DNA of 64,000 bases from DASRQZ01 sp964571275 (GCA_964571275.1 CAZNCQ010000003.1:17886-81885); one strand, 5' to 3'. Positions 26,031 to 37,529 are shown, counted from the stretch's first letter. The notes: generated by a model from the sequence alone, not told the origin. Translations and numbers: made by a program.

Positions 26031-27062
26031 CTACACCATCTTGTCCGCGGGGTTGACCACGGTGATCCGCCCCTGCTCGGCGAGCGTGAACGCCACCTTG
26101 ACCAGCTCGCCCTGCGCCAGCTCGACGTCGGCCAGCTTGACCGGGCCCATCGCGCCGATGTCGTCGGACAGCATCTGCGCCGCGCGGCTCGACATGTTCT
26201 TGAGGATCTTGTCGCGCACCGACGCCGCCGCGCCCTTGAGCGCCACCGAGAGACGGCTGGTGTCGATCTCGCGCAGCAGGGTCTGGATGTCGCGGTCGGA
26301 GAGGTTGACCAGGTCCTGGAACGTGAACAGCTTGCCGCGCAGGTCCGCAGCCAGCTCGGGATCGTCCTTCTCGATCTCCTGGACCGTCTCGGTCTGCTGC
26401 GCCGCCGGGCTGCGCCGGAGGAGCTCGATCGCCGCCTGCTTGCCGTCGAACTTGCGCATGCCGCTCGACACCGACGTGCGCAGCTCGGCCGAGAGTCCCT
26501 GACCGACCTCGCGCAAGACGTCGGGCGCGACCGCCTCGAGGAGCGCGAGCCGGCGCAAGATCTGAGGTCGCTGCGCCTCGGGGATCGCCCTCATGACCGC
26601 GGCCGCGCGCCCGGCGTCCATCGCCGCGAGCACGAGCGCGATCGTCTGCGGCTGCTCGCGCGTCAAGATCATCGCCAGCGCTTCGGGATCGGCCTGGCCC
26701 GCGGGGCCGAGAGCGTCGTCGGACATCGGCGGCGCCACGCCCTCGAACGCCCGCTGCGCCATCTCCGGCCCCAGCACCTGCTCCGCGATCTGGCGCAACA
26801 TCCGGTCGCCCGCCTCGGTGTCGCCGCCGATCTTGTCCAGCGACGTCACGAAGTGGCTCAGCGCCGACGGCACGGCGTCGGGGTTCTTGCGGATCTCCTT
26901 CGCGCCCGCGGCGATGCGCCGCACGCTCGGCTCGTCGAGGTGCTGGAAGATGGCCGCCGCCACGTCGGCGCCCAGGCCCAGCAACAACGCAGCCGCTCGC
27001 TGCGCTCCGGGACCTGCCTTCTCCTCCTTGTCCGATGGGTCAGGCACGCTTGACCTCTTCAT
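26031..27062 (-). CDS. fliG: Flagellar motor switch protein FliG
   Basis: FliG forms the upper C-ring and takes torque from MotA. The 343 residues show the three-domain layout: AALLLGLGADVAAAIFQHLDE at the N terminus, MILTREQPQTIALVLAAMD in the middle domain, and the C-terminal torque helix with DKILKNMSSRAAQMLSDDI carrying the alternating charges. The ATG at 27062 lies within fliF by 23 bases. A GTG at 27047 has GAGG six bases upstream and is an equally good start, giving 338 residues and an eight-base overlap. FliF lies directly upstream and FliH directly downstream. Confidence 0.95.
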   Translation of the reverse strand: MKRSSVPDPSDKEEKAGPGAQRAAALLLGLGADVAAAIFQHLDEPSVRRIAAGAKEIRKNPDAVPSALSHFVTSLDKIGGDTEAGDRMLRQIAEQVLGPEMAQRAFEGVAPPMSDDALGPAGQADPEALAMILTREQPQTIALVLAAMDAGRAAAVMRAIPEAQRPQILRRLALLEAVAPDVLREVGQGLSAELRTSVSSGMRKFDGKQAAIELLRRSPAAQQTETVQEIEKDDPELAADLRGKLFTFQDLVNLSDRDIQTLLREIDTSRLSVALKGAAASVRDKILKNMSSRAAQMLSDDIGAMGPVKLADVELAQGELVKVAFTLAEQGRITVVNPADKMV

Positions 27063-28647
27063 TGTCGACGTTTATCCAGGCGCGGACGATGTGAGCGGCC
27101 CGCTGGGGATCGGTCTGCGCCAGCTCGCGAGCGCGATCGCGCACCTGCTGCGCCGGATCCATCCCGGCCAGCGCTCCCTGCCCCGCGCCCGGCCCGGGCG
27201 GCAGCGCCGCGCGGTCCATCGCCGCCTCAAGCTCGGCGACCCTGGAGCCCGGTCTGAGCATCGCGCTCGACGGCAGCGCCGTCAGCTGCGATGTCGCGGG
27301 CCCGGACCGCCGCATGCGCATCAAAGCGGCGGCGACCAGGAAGAACAGCAGGAACCCGCCCAGGATCTCACCCAGACGGAACGTGCGCGGCGACATCCAC
27401 CACATCTCCTTGACGCCCTCGCTGTCGCTGCCCAGCCTGGTGGTGAACGCCGTGCTCGAGATCTGGAACTGATCGCCGCGCTTGGCGTCGAACCCGACCG
27501 CGCTCTTCGAAAGCTCCTCGAGTCGCTTCATGTCGGCTTCCGCGCGCGGCTTGCCGCCCGGTGCGTCGAGCAGCACCGCAACCGAAAGGCGCTTCAGGCG
27601 CGGCCCGCGCGCGACGGTGTGGGTGACGGTCTTGGTGATCTCGTAGTTGCGCGTCTCTTCCTCGCGCTGGGTCATGCCGCGGTTGGTGCCGCCGCCGCCG
27701 GGCACGCCGGCGCCCGGCTGATTCGCGGCCGCGCCAGCGACGCCAGCGGCGCCCGGACCCTCTTGGTTGGTCTGGTCGTTCGACTTGTGCTCGCTGCGCA
27801 CCGCCGTAGCGTCGGGGTCGTAGGCGTCGGCGGTGGTCTCGACGTCCGAGGTGTCGAACGCAGCGGTCACCTTGGCGACGATCGCTCCCTGACCGACCGC
27901 CGGCTCGAGCAGGTCGACGATCCGCTGCTCGAGATTTCGCTCCGTGTCGTGTTCTTGCGTCGCCGCCTTGCTGTCGGCCGAGCTGTCGCCCGCCAGCACC
28001 ATGCCGGTTCCGTCGACGACGGTGACCGAATCGGCGTTGAGCCCGGTGACCGCCGACGCGACCAGGTGCCGCACGCCCTGCAGCTCCTTCTCGGACATCC
28101 TGCGGCCGGGTTGCAGGTTGAGCACCACCGCCGCCGCCGCCTTGTGGTCGTCGTCGCGATAGAGCCCCTTCTCGGGCATCGTGATGTGCACGCGCGACGA
28201 GCGCACCGACGCCAGTCGCCCGATGGTGCGCGCGAGCTCGCCCTCGGTGGCGCGGCGGAAGTTCACGTGCTGGGTGAACTCGGAGACGCCCAGGTCGCCA
28301 CGATCGAAGATCTCGAAGCCAACGCCGCCCCCGCGTGGCAGGCCCATCGCCGCCAGCATGAGGCGCGCGTCATAGACCTGCGTCGCCGGCACCGCCAGCG
28401 CGGTGCCACCGGCTTCGAGCCGGAAGGGAATCTTCGCCGCCTTGAGCTGCGCGGCCGCCTCGCTGCTGTCCTCGGCCGTCAGGTTGGTGAATGCGTACTC
28501 GTAGCTGCCGCTCGCTCCACCGAGCTGGGTCACGACGACGATGAGCAGCACCACCGCCGCCACGCCGGCGATCGCGAGGCGCAGCGTGCCCGAGAGCGCG
28601 CCGAACTTCTTCGTGAGGTCGCGCAGCTGATTGAGCAGAGGATCCAA
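27040..28647 (-). CDS. fliF: Flagellar MS-ring protein FliF
   Basis: FliF builds the MS ring in the membrane. The 535 residues include a first membrane helix at about 25-43, then the ring-building motif region with YDARLMLAAMGLP, FEIFDRGDLGVSEFTQHVNF and VHITMPEKGLY. The second membrane helix is near 440-460 (LGEILGGFLLFFLVAAALM). The C-terminal tail that binds FliG ends in WINVDNEEVKRA. The Gly/Ala/Asn-rich stretch around 305-330 is the variable beta-collar part. It starts three bases after fliE ends and overlaps the fliG start. Confidence 0.96.
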   Translation of the reverse strand: MDPLLNQLRDLTKKFGALSGTLRLAIAGVAAVVLLIVVVTQLGGASGSYEYAFTNLTAEDSSEAAAQLKAAKIPFRLEAGGTALAVPATQVYDARLMLAAMGLPRGGGVGFEIFDRGDLGVSEFTQHVNFRRATEGELARTIGRLASVRSSRVHITMPEKGLYRDDDHKAAAAVVLNLQPGRRMSEKELQGVRHLVASAVTGLNADSVTVVDGTGMVLAGDSSADSKAATQEHDTERNLEQRIVDLLEPAVGQGAIVAKVTAAFDTSDVETTADAYDPDATAVRSEHKSNDQTNQEGPGAAGVAGAAANQPGAGVPGGGGTNRGMTQREEETRNYEITKTVTHTVARGPRLKRLSVAVLLDAPGGKPRAEADMKRLEELSKSAVGFDAKRGDQFQISSTAFTTRLGSDSEGVKEMWWMSPRTFRLGEILGGFLLFFLVAAALMRMRRSGPATSQLTALPSSAMLRPGSRVAELEAAMDRAALPPGPGAGQGALAGMDPAQQVRDRARELAQTDPQRAAHIVRAWINVDNEEVKRA

Positions 28648-28650
28648 CCG

Positions 28651-28965
28651 CTACACTCCCATCTTCATGATGTCGTTGTACGCATCGAGCAATTTGTTAC
28701 GGACCTTCACCGCCAGCCGCATCGAGATATCGGCCTTCTCCAGCGCCAGAGACATCTCGTGGAGATTGCCGCCGCCGTTCGCGACCTTGGTCGCCTGGTC
28801 GTCGGCCGCGAGCTGCATCTTGTCGACCGACTGGATCGCCTGGCCCAGCGTCTCGGCGAACGACGCCGCCGGCGCTGTCCCTGCCGGCGTGTTCGCGCGC
28901 TGCGCGAGGCCTTCGATGCCGTCGATGCCGGCTGGATCTATGCTGCGGATCGTCTCAATGCTCAC
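28651..28965 (-). CDS. fliE: MS-ring/rod junction protein FliE
   Basis: FliE connects the rod to the MS ring. The 104 residues include SFAETLGQAIQSVDKMQLAA, then a Gly/Asn-rich turn, HEMSLALEKADISMRLAVKV and RNKLLDAYNDIMKM, which is the standard C-terminal helix. The size is typical. It lies 32 bases after flgC and three bases before fliF, the conserved order flgB-flgC-fliE-fliF. Confidence 0.95.
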   Translation of the reverse strand: MSIETIRSIDPAGIDGIEGLAQRANTPAGTAPAASFAETLGQAIQSVDKMQLAADDQATKVANGGGNLHEMSLALEKADISMRLAVKVRNKLLDAYNDIMKMGV

Positions 28966-28997
28966 GTTGCCACCTCATGCCCTTTCGCGTTCGCCGC

Positions 28998-29429
28998 TCA
29001 GCGCGCGATGTCGAGCCCCTTTTGCGCCATGCTCTTGAGCGTGTCGATCGCGGTCGCGTTCGCCTCGTAGCTACGAGACGCCGACATGAGATTGACCACC
29101 TCGTGCACCGGGTTCACGTTTGGAAATGTCACGAAGCCTTCGGCATCGGCATCCGGGTGGCCGGGGCTGTACACCTTTTTGCCCGGGCTGGTGTCGGCGA
29201 CGATCGACGAGATGATCGGATTCACCGCGGGCGTCGGCGCGCTCGCGTCCTCGAGCGTCGGCGCGAACGGCGTCGCCTGGATCACCGGATCGAGCCGCTG
29301 GTAGGGCCCGCCGGACGCGGTGCGCGTGGTCTCGGCGTTCGCCAGGTTCGACGACGCGAGGTTGACGCGCGTGCGTTCGACCGAGAGGCCCGAACCGCTG
29401 ATCCGCAGCGCCGTGAGAAAATCCATCAT
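28998..29429 (-). CDS. flgC: Flagellar proximal rod protein FlgC
   Basis: The 143-residue protein has the rod-family N terminus (LTALRISGSGLSVERTRVNL, then ASSNLANAETT) and the C-terminal D0 helix NLMSASRSYEANATAID with LKSMAQKGLDI. Two adjacent ATG codons start at 29429 and 29426; the first overlaps the flgB stop. The middle segment VTFPNVNPVHEVVNL is the FlgC hallmark. It is transcribed between flgB and fliE. Confidence 0.95.
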   Translation of the reverse strand: MMDFLTALRISGSGLSVERTRVNLASSNLANAETTRTASGGPYQRLDPVIQATPFAPTLEDASAPTPAVNPIISSIVADTSPGKKVYSPGHPDADAEGFVTFPNVNPVHEVVNLMSASRSYEANATAIDTLKSMAQKGLDIAR

Positions 29430-29844
29430 CCACCTCCGTCGATGACGTAGCGCAAAATGGCCAGCTTCTTGCCGGCTGCTTTGGCGCTCGCGCCGTACTG
29501 CAGGCCGTTTTCGGCCATGCCGGCCATCGTGCGATCCAGGTCGACCGCGTTGCCGTCGAAGCTGGGGCTGGTGCCGCGGCCGTCGACGATCATCGACGTC
29601 GCGATGTCGTTGGTGCTGGTGCCGGCGCTGCCGCCGTTCGGGCCCATGTGATCGGGGCTGGTCGCCGCCATGGTTTCGGCGCCCGCGTCGGCGTTCGCGG
29701 CCTGCATCGCGGCGGTGAAGTCCAGCTCCTTGGGCTTGTAGCCCGGGGTATCGGCATTGGCGACATTGCCCGCCAGCACGTTCTGCTCGACCAGGCGGAT
29801 GTCGAGCGAGCGCTCGAGGGTTTTGAGAGTCGAATCGAAGATCT

Positions 29845-29848
<4 letters not shown>
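29426..29848 (-). CDS. flgB: Flagellar proximal rod protein FlgB
   Basis: FlgB is the rod subunit next to FliE. The 140 residues contain LERSLDIRLVEQNVLAGNVA and NADTPGYKPKELDF, the FlgB signature. The C-terminal GNAVDLDRTMAGMAENGLQY and KLAILRYVIDG complete the family pattern. Its ATG overlaps the stop of the preceding sigma-54 activator by four bases, and its stop overlaps flgC. Confidence 0.95.
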
Positions 29849-31061
<1,213 letters not shown>

Positions 31062-31065
<4 letters not shown>

Positions 31066-32780
31066 GGTTGGTCTCCTTGTCTCTTGGGGGCATGTTCGGC
31101 GCGCGCGATCTGCGCGCGGGCCGAGGCGGCGCGCGCGGCCGCCAGCTCGCGTGCGATCGCATCGGCGTCGAGCTCGATCTTCAGCGGCGGCTCGGCCGCC
31201 GCCTCGTCTTCCATGGCCACGCGCGCGGCCAGCCTCTTCTCGAGCGCGATCCAACGTCCGGTGACACGCTTGCCGAGACGCGTACGCGCATATTCGATCA
31301 CCAGGCGCGTGCGGGCGATGTCGTCACCGTCGAGGTAGAGCTCGGCGGCCCTGAGCAGATGCGCCGCAAGCTTCTCCGGCGGGACGCCGGACAGGACCGA
31401 CGACAGGATGTGGCCGCCGAACACCGGCGCGCCGATGTGGCTGGCCATGTCGGCCGCGGCCTCGGACAGCTCGGGCGCGAGCGGGCCGCGATCCCACGCG
31501 GGCAACGACAGATAGACCTCCATCGCCATCTCGGGTTCGGTGGGCCCGCTGGGCTCGTCGCGCGCGGGCGCCGGATGTTCGGGCGCCGCGGGCGCCTTCG
31601 CGGCGGTGTTGGGCGCGGCAGGCGCCGTCGTCGCGACGGAGGAGGTGTTGGCGCCACCGTCAGGGGGCGTCTTTGCAGCTCCATGGCCGGCGGTGGCCTT
31701 CGGCGCCCCGGCGCCGACATCAGAGGCGCTCGGAGAGGGAGCGCCGATCCCAGCAGCGCTGGCCAGCGCACCCAGAGCCACCGCCAGCACGGTCGACGGA
31801 TGAGCTCCGGCGAGCGGCGCTTCCTTCTCTTTCTCGGGCTGGGCCGCCTTCTCCTTCGTGCGCACGGGCGCGGTCGCCGCCTCGCGCATGTATTCGAGGA
31901 GCACACGGCGGCAGATCACCTCACCCCCCTCGCGGCACACCCATGCCAGCGAGCCCCCACGAATCACCTGCCACATCATCCGCGTCGCCGAGCCAAGATG
32001 CCCCTCCAGTGCTTCGGCACGAATCCCGCGAATGGTCATCTCCGCGCGCACCGGATCCGGCATTCCGTGCGGATCGAAGACCCGCCGGAAGACCTCGGGC
32101 GACTTCAGGCAGCCGCCGTCCAGCTCGCAGATGCGCGCGCGAGCCATGCGCCCGAACGTCCCCGCGGTCCCCGCGCGGCGGTACCAGCCAATCGCCGTCG
32201 CCGGATCGCCCGTGCCCAGCGCCAGGTCGCCGAGGCGCAGCGCCGCTATCTGAAAATCTCCGCTCTCGAGCGTCGAGCGAAACTGCGTCGCGGCCTTGAG
32301 CTGCTGGCCCGCCAGCAGCGCACATTCACCGCGCGACGCCGCGTTCGTTCCTGGGCACGCGCCGCCGATCCCGCTGCGAACCGGCTCGTAATGATAGAAG
32401 GGCGGACCCGCGAGCCCTTCGCGCCAGGGCAGACCGCGTAGCTCTTGAATGTCGAGGAACCTCTTCGTCCCCTCGGTGGTCAGCACCGCCTCGAAGCGGC
32501 GCGTGCGGCAGGTGAGCTCGACGGCGTTACCGATCACCTTCACCGTCGGACAGATCGTGCCCGCGTGGAGGGCGATGCGCGCGGCCAGCTGCGGCTGCGG
32601 CTGCTGCCCACGCAGCTCGATGCGAGCCGCATAGGGATCCGAGACGATGTCGATCGGCCCGCGCGCCGGCTCCAGCGGAATGCGCTCGGTGGCGATCGCG
32701 GTCGTCACGTTCACGCCGATCGGACCTTTGTCGTCGGCGGCGGCGAGCGCGAGTAGCAGTGTGAGCGCGTGTGAAACCAA
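31062..32780 (-). CDS. Unknown exported protein heading the flagellar operon
   Basis: I do not recognise this 572-residue protein. The start is probably TTG at 32780, with GGAG eight bases upstream. A short hydrophobic N terminus (LTLLLALAAADD) looks like a signal peptide. Residues about 20-135 are beta-rich. Residues about 140-270 are helical with a TPR-like GDPATAIGWYRRAG and six or more Cys residues, which would suit an oxidising compartment. A second hydrophobic stretch (STVLAVALGALASAAG) near 325 may be a membrane helix, followed by about 90 Ala/Pro/Thr-rich residues and a helical C-terminal domain with AERLL-type repeats. It is the first gene after the sigma-54-like site and overlaps the activator gene by four bases. 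A flagellar assembly or checkpoint role is inferred from position only. Confidence 0.75.
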
Positions 32781-32805
32781 TTGCGAGACTCCACTTGCTC
32801 ACCAT

Positions 32806-32821
32806 TGCAGCGCCCGTGCCG
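32806..32821 (-). promoter_or_regulatory. Sigma-54-like promoter of the flagellar operon
   Basis: On the minus strand the site reads CGGCACG-N4-CTGCA, against the consensus TGGCACG-N4-TTGCA. The invariant GG and GC are correctly spaced. It lies about 25 bases before the start codon of the first operon gene and directly after the FleQ-like activator gene. Confidence 0.55.
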
Positions 32822-32928
32822 GCCGCGCGCGCCATCAATACGACGCGCGAGCCGCGTTGCGCGCGGATCACGGCACCGATGGAAGCCGTGCAGCTCGCGC
32901 GGGCGTCAGCCAGGTGGCGCGCGGCCGG

Positions 32929-34170
<1,242 letters not shown>

Positions 34171-34206
34171 AAGGCGTCGCCTCTGTACGAGAGTGCATGT
34201 AAAGGT

Positions 34207-34233
34207 CCATCGGCCCCTCTTTTCAATTCTTTA
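34207..34233 (-). promoter_or_regulatory. Sigma-28 (FliA)-like promoter before the FleQ-like gene
   Basis: The minus strand reads TAAA-N15-GCCGATGG, against TAAA-N15-GCCGATAA for sigma-28. The spacing is exact. The -10 ends 37 bases before the start codon of the FleQ-like activator. The AT-rich part stands out in this GC-rich genome. Whether a master regulator would use sigma-28 here is untested. Confidence 0.45.
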
Positions 34234-34337
34234 GAAACCGACAGCGACGTGACACGCCCTCGGACCGGGCGCGCCACACATTGGGCGCGGCTCAAGTCGG
34301 AGACCCCAAATGGCGATGATCTTCCAGCGTCGAATCG

Positions 34338-35726
34338 ATGGAGTCGTCCATGCGGCCCCCCCGCCGGTCCGGATCCGCTCTCGCGTCGGTCGGCGTCGGG
34401 AGGGTGGAGCTCCTTGCCCGCGGTGGCTGGCACCCGCCGCCGCCCGCGAGCGTCGGGACGCGCGTGATCGCCGTCGGGTCGACCGGTGGACGCGTCGGCA
34501 AGAGCACCGTCACCGCGCACCTGGCGGTGGCGATCGCCAACCTGGGCGCGCAGGTCATCGCCGTCGATCTCGATCTCCGCACGCCGGCGCTGCATGGCAT
34601 CCTCGGCGTCGAGCGGCCGGCCCTCGGCTGGCAGGCGCTGCTCAGCGAGGAGATCCAGAACCTCGACGCGTCGCTGACCAGCACGACGATCCGCAACCTG
34701 CACCTCGTCGCGGGTGGGACGCGCCAGGGCATGCGGCGGCTCGGCGCGACGGGGCTCGACGGCGACCAGCGGCGCCTGCTGGTGCGCCAGCTGCGCGCGC
34801 TCGAGGCCGAGGTGGTGATCATCGATCTCTGCGCGACGAATCACGACGATCTCCTCGACTTCTTCTCGCTCGCCGAGACCGGCCTCCTGGTCACCTCGGC
34901 CGAAGAGTCGTCACTGAGCGCATCGCTCGACTTTCTCACGCACGCCGCGCGCACCGCCGCGGCGCGCCCGGTGCTCGAGGCCGAGGCCGCGGCCGCGGCG
35001 GGTCTGCCCGCGCTCGGATTTGCCGCCGGGTTGGTCGGCAATCACGCTGCCACGGCGGAGCAGATCGAGATCGTGCACGCGTTCTCGCGCCTGGCGCGCG
35101 CCCAGCTGTCGATCGACCTGCCGGTCGTGGGATGCTTGCGCGCGCAGGCGCGACTGACGCAGGTCGGACCATGGACCCGCGGGCCGTTGCGCGACGTCGG
35201 TCCCGACCGCAACGGGCGGACGTTCCTGCGCATGGCGGAGTACCTGCTGCACGAGGAGTCGCCCTCGGTGCCGTCGATCGACGCCGCTCCGGAGACGCCG
35301 GCGCCCGCCGCGCCTGTCGACGGGGAGACCGTGGGCCTGTCCCGGCGGATCGATCGCTACCGCCGCAAGTACGTGCGGCACGAGGTCGACTGGGCGGCGG
35401 TGCTGCGGATCGGCGCGCGCGAGGTGGCCGTGCGTGTCGTCGATCTCTCGATATCGGGCGCGGCGCTCGAAGTCGCGACGGAGCTGGAGCTGGGCGTGAC
35501 GGCGACGCTGTGCTTCGTGCAGCTGCCGGGGCAGCCGGCGCTACCGGTGACCCTCAAGAGCCGGCAGCAATCGATCCGGCGCGCGGGCGTCGCCTTCACC
35601 GGTCCCGAGGATGAGCGCCGGCGGCTGGTCTCGATCGCCGACACGCCCGAGGCCGTGCCGGTCCCGGCCAGCGACTCGCCCTCGGCCGACACGACGCACA
35701 CGGCCGCCCCCGACGAACCACCTTAG
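34338..35726 (+). CDS. FlhG/MinD-like ATPase fused to a C-terminal PilZ domain
   Basis: The protein has 462 residues. The ParA/MinD-type ATPase (about 40-310) has the P-loop STGGRVGKST, in which the usual signature Lys of KGGxGKT is replaced. It also has the strand VIAVDLDLRTPALHGILG and a Walker B region VVIIDLCATNHDDLLDFF, close to the LGAG..LDFF pattern of FlhG-like proteins. From about 345 a PilZ domain follows: RRKYVR with the RxxxR motif, then DLSISGAAL with the full DxSxxG motif. FlhG proteins limit flagellar number and inhibit FleQ, so a c-di-GMP sensor on the same chain is striking. The gene is divergent from the FleQ-like gene. ATG at 34350 has GGAG six bases upstream and may be the true start. 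The tail is Pro/Thr-rich. Confidence 0.82.
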   Translation: MESSMRPPRRSGSALASVGVGRVELLARGGWHPPPPASVGTRVIAVGSTGGRVGKSTVTAHLAVAIANLGAQVIAVDLDLRTPALHGILGVERPALGWQALLSEEIQNLDASLTSTTIRNLHLVAGGTRQGMRRLGATGLDGDQRRLLVRQLRALEAEVVIIDLCATNHDDLLDFFSLAETGLLVTSAEESSLSASLDFLTHAARTAAARPVLEAEAAAAAGLPALGFAAGLVGNHAATAEQIEIVHAFSRLARAQLSIDLPVVGCLRAQARLTQVGPWTRGPLRDVGPDRNGRTFLRMAEYLLHEESPSVPSIDAAPETPAPAAPVDGETVGLSRRIDRYRRKYVRHEVDWAAVLRIGAREVAVRVVDLSISGAALEVATELELGVTATLCFVQLPGQPALPVTLKSRQQSIRRAGVAFTGPEDERRRLVSIADTPEAVPVPASDSPSADTTHTAAPDEPP

Positions 35727-35779
35727 CGAGGTGCACATTCGACGGTGAGCATGCCGGCGATCTGTCGTAGATCTGGGCG

Positions 35780-36445
35780 ATGACGTCTGCTCCCATCCCC
35801 ACCTCGGGACGCTTCGATCTGCCGGTGGCTCACGGACAGCTCGAGGCGATCCTGAAAGAGAACCCGTCGCCCTTCGCGGCGGTGGTGGTCTGCCATCCGC
35901 ATCCTCGGCCGGGCGGGGCGCAGCCCGGCGGCACCATGCACAACAATGTCGTCTATCGCGTGGCCAAGGCGCTGACTGACGCGGGCGCGACCGTGCTGCG
36001 CTTCAACTTCCGCGGCGTGGGACGGTCGAGCGGTTCGTACAGCGGCGGCGTCGGCGAGGAAGACGACGCGCGCGCCGCCCTCGACTATCTGGCCGAACGC
36101 GTGCCGGGCGTTCCGCTGTGGATGGCCGGCTTCTCGTTCGGCGCGCGCGTCGGGCTGACGGTCGGCGCGACGGATCCCCGCGTGGACAAGCTGCTCGGCG
36201 TCGGACTGGCGCTGAAGATGTTCGACTACGGCTTCCTGGCGAGGTCGATCAAACCGAAAGCGATCATTCAGGCCGCCAACGACGAGTACGGCGGGCGCGA
36301 CGCGATCGAGGCCGCGGTCGCCGAAATGGCCGAGCCGAAGCACCTCTTCGTCGTCGACGGCGCCACGCACCTGTTCCCCGGCCAGCTCGATCCGCTGGAA
36401 CGCGCGGCGCGCGAGGCGGTCGCGTTCTTGCGCGGCGCCGGCTAG
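35780..36445 (+). CDS. Alpha/beta hydrolase, COG2945-type
   Basis: A 221-residue serine hydrolase. The oxyanion-region strand VVVCHPHPRPGG and RFNFRGVGRSSG, the nucleophile elbow GFSFGAR with the catalytic Ser, and the terminal DGATHLFPG with the catalytic His are all visible. No signal peptide or membrane segment is seen. This small family is widespread, and substrates are not known for close members. It follows the FlhG-PilZ gene on the same strand by about 53 bases, which could be chance. The stop is followed by two copies of a TACGGGGCTA motif. Confidence 0.85.
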   Translation: MTSAPIPTSGRFDLPVAHGQLEAILKENPSPFAAVVVCHPHPRPGGAQPGGTMHNNVVYRVAKALTDAGATVLRFNFRGVGRSSGSYSGGVGEEDDARAALDYLAERVPGVPLWMAGFSFGARVGLTVGATDPRVDKLLGVGLALKMFDYGFLARSIKPKAIIQAANDEYGGRDAIEAAVAEMAEPKHLFVVDGATHLFPGQLDPLERAAREAVAFLRGAG

Positions 36446-36464
36446 TACGGGGCTAAGTACGGGG

Positions 36465-37529
36465 CTAGTACCCGAGCTGGGTCTGTCGCGGCTTGCCGGA
36501 CTTATCGGGCAGGAACGACGGCGAACGGCGATCGCCCGCGACCTTAATTTCGAGCCCGCGCACGCCGTCGGCGCCCACGGTCACGCGCTGGTGCAGCTCT
36601 TTCGACGCGCCCTCGTGCCAGATGGACAGGTCGTACTCGCCGGGCGGCACGCCCTTGATCATGAACGCGCCGCTGCCGTCCGCCTGCGTGTAGTAGGGCG
36701 TGTCGACGACGTAGACGTAGCCGAGCATCGACGAGTGGATGTTGCACAGGAGCTGCACGGGCCCCGCCTTCTTGAACACCTGGCTGTACGACGCGCCCTG
36801 GCGGTAGAGGCCGGTGTCGAAGTCGTTGGGCTTCGATAGCGAGAAGACGTTGTGAAAGATCGCATCCTCGTTGCGGAAGTCCACCTTGCTACCGACGGGC
36901 ACCGCCAGCACGTGCGGCATGAAGCTCTTGTTGCGTTGATCGATGACCTTGCCCTTCGCCGGCGCGGGGCGCGGCGTCTCGCCGCCGTGCCGCTTGAGCC
37001 AGATCACCGCGCCGCCCGGCCCCTGCGACCCGCCGCCGGACAGCGTGCCGCTGACGGCAACGGTGATGCGCGCCTCGCGCGCCGCCGGCGACGTCTCGGT
37101 GGCCGCCGCGGTCGCGGGCGCCGGCACCGTCGTCGACGGCGCGGGCGCGGGCGCTGTCTCCGCCACCGGAGCGCCGCCGGCCTTGGCGCGCGCCTCGTGT
37201 GCGAGCGGACGGATCACGCGATCGATCTCGGGATCGAGCGCGGGCAGCCGCAACAGCGCCTCCCACTTGTTCGCCGCCGTCGCCCAGTCGCCCGCGTCCC
37301 AGGCCAGCTTCCCTCCGGCCAGCAAGTTGAAGATCAGGTACTGGCGCTCGGCGACCTGCTTGACCGCCAGGTCCTGCGGTGTGCGTACCGCCAGCGGCAG
37401 CGGCAGCTCCTCACCGAGCCAGCCGCCGGTCCGTTGCGAAGCCGGCGCCGCGTGCGCGCTGGCGCCAGCGGCCAGCATCGACACCGAACCAACGATGAAG
37501 ACGAGCCGTCGAAAGGGCCGTGAACGCAT
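36465..37529 (-). CDS. Exported cupredoxin-like protein with helical N-terminal part
   Basis: The 354-residue protein has a clear signal peptide ending at HAA. Residues about 40-120 are helical and TPR-like, followed by an Ala/Pro/Thr linker. The cupredoxin domain covers about 150-275: His226 in DAIFHNVF, and the ligand loop Cys262-x2-His265-x2-Met268 in CNIHSSML, the normal type-1 copper set. A small carboxypeptidase-regulatory-like beta domain follows (VPPGEYDLSIWHEG). It resembles proteins labelled methylamine-utilisation, but no methylamine genes are here. It is the last of three minus-strand genes after an exported lipoprotein and a beta-barrel. A periplasmic electron-transfer or copper role is likely by family; the partner is unknown. 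Confidence 0.8.
   Translation of the reverse strand: MRSRPFRRLVFIVGSVSMLAAGASAHAAPASQRTGGWLGEELPLPLAVRTPQDLAVKQVAERQYLIFNLLAGGKLAWDAGDWATAANKWEALLRLPALDPEIDRVIRPLAHEARAKAGGAPVAETAPAPAPSTTVPAPATAAATETSPAAREARITVAVSGTLSGGGSQGPGGAVIWLKRHGGETPRPAPAKGKVIDQRNKSFMPHVLAVPVGSKVDFRNEDAIFHNVFSLSKPNDFDTGLYRQGASYSQVFKKAGPVQLLCNIHSSMLGYVYVVDTPYYTQADGSGAFMIKGVPPGEYDLSIWHEGASKELHQRVTVGADGVRGLEIKVAGDRRSPSFLPDKSGKPRQTQLGY

Noticed and set aside
36446..36464. Repeated TACGGGGCTA as a regulatory site
   Set aside because: Two copies around a stop codon between convergent genes; no context supports function.
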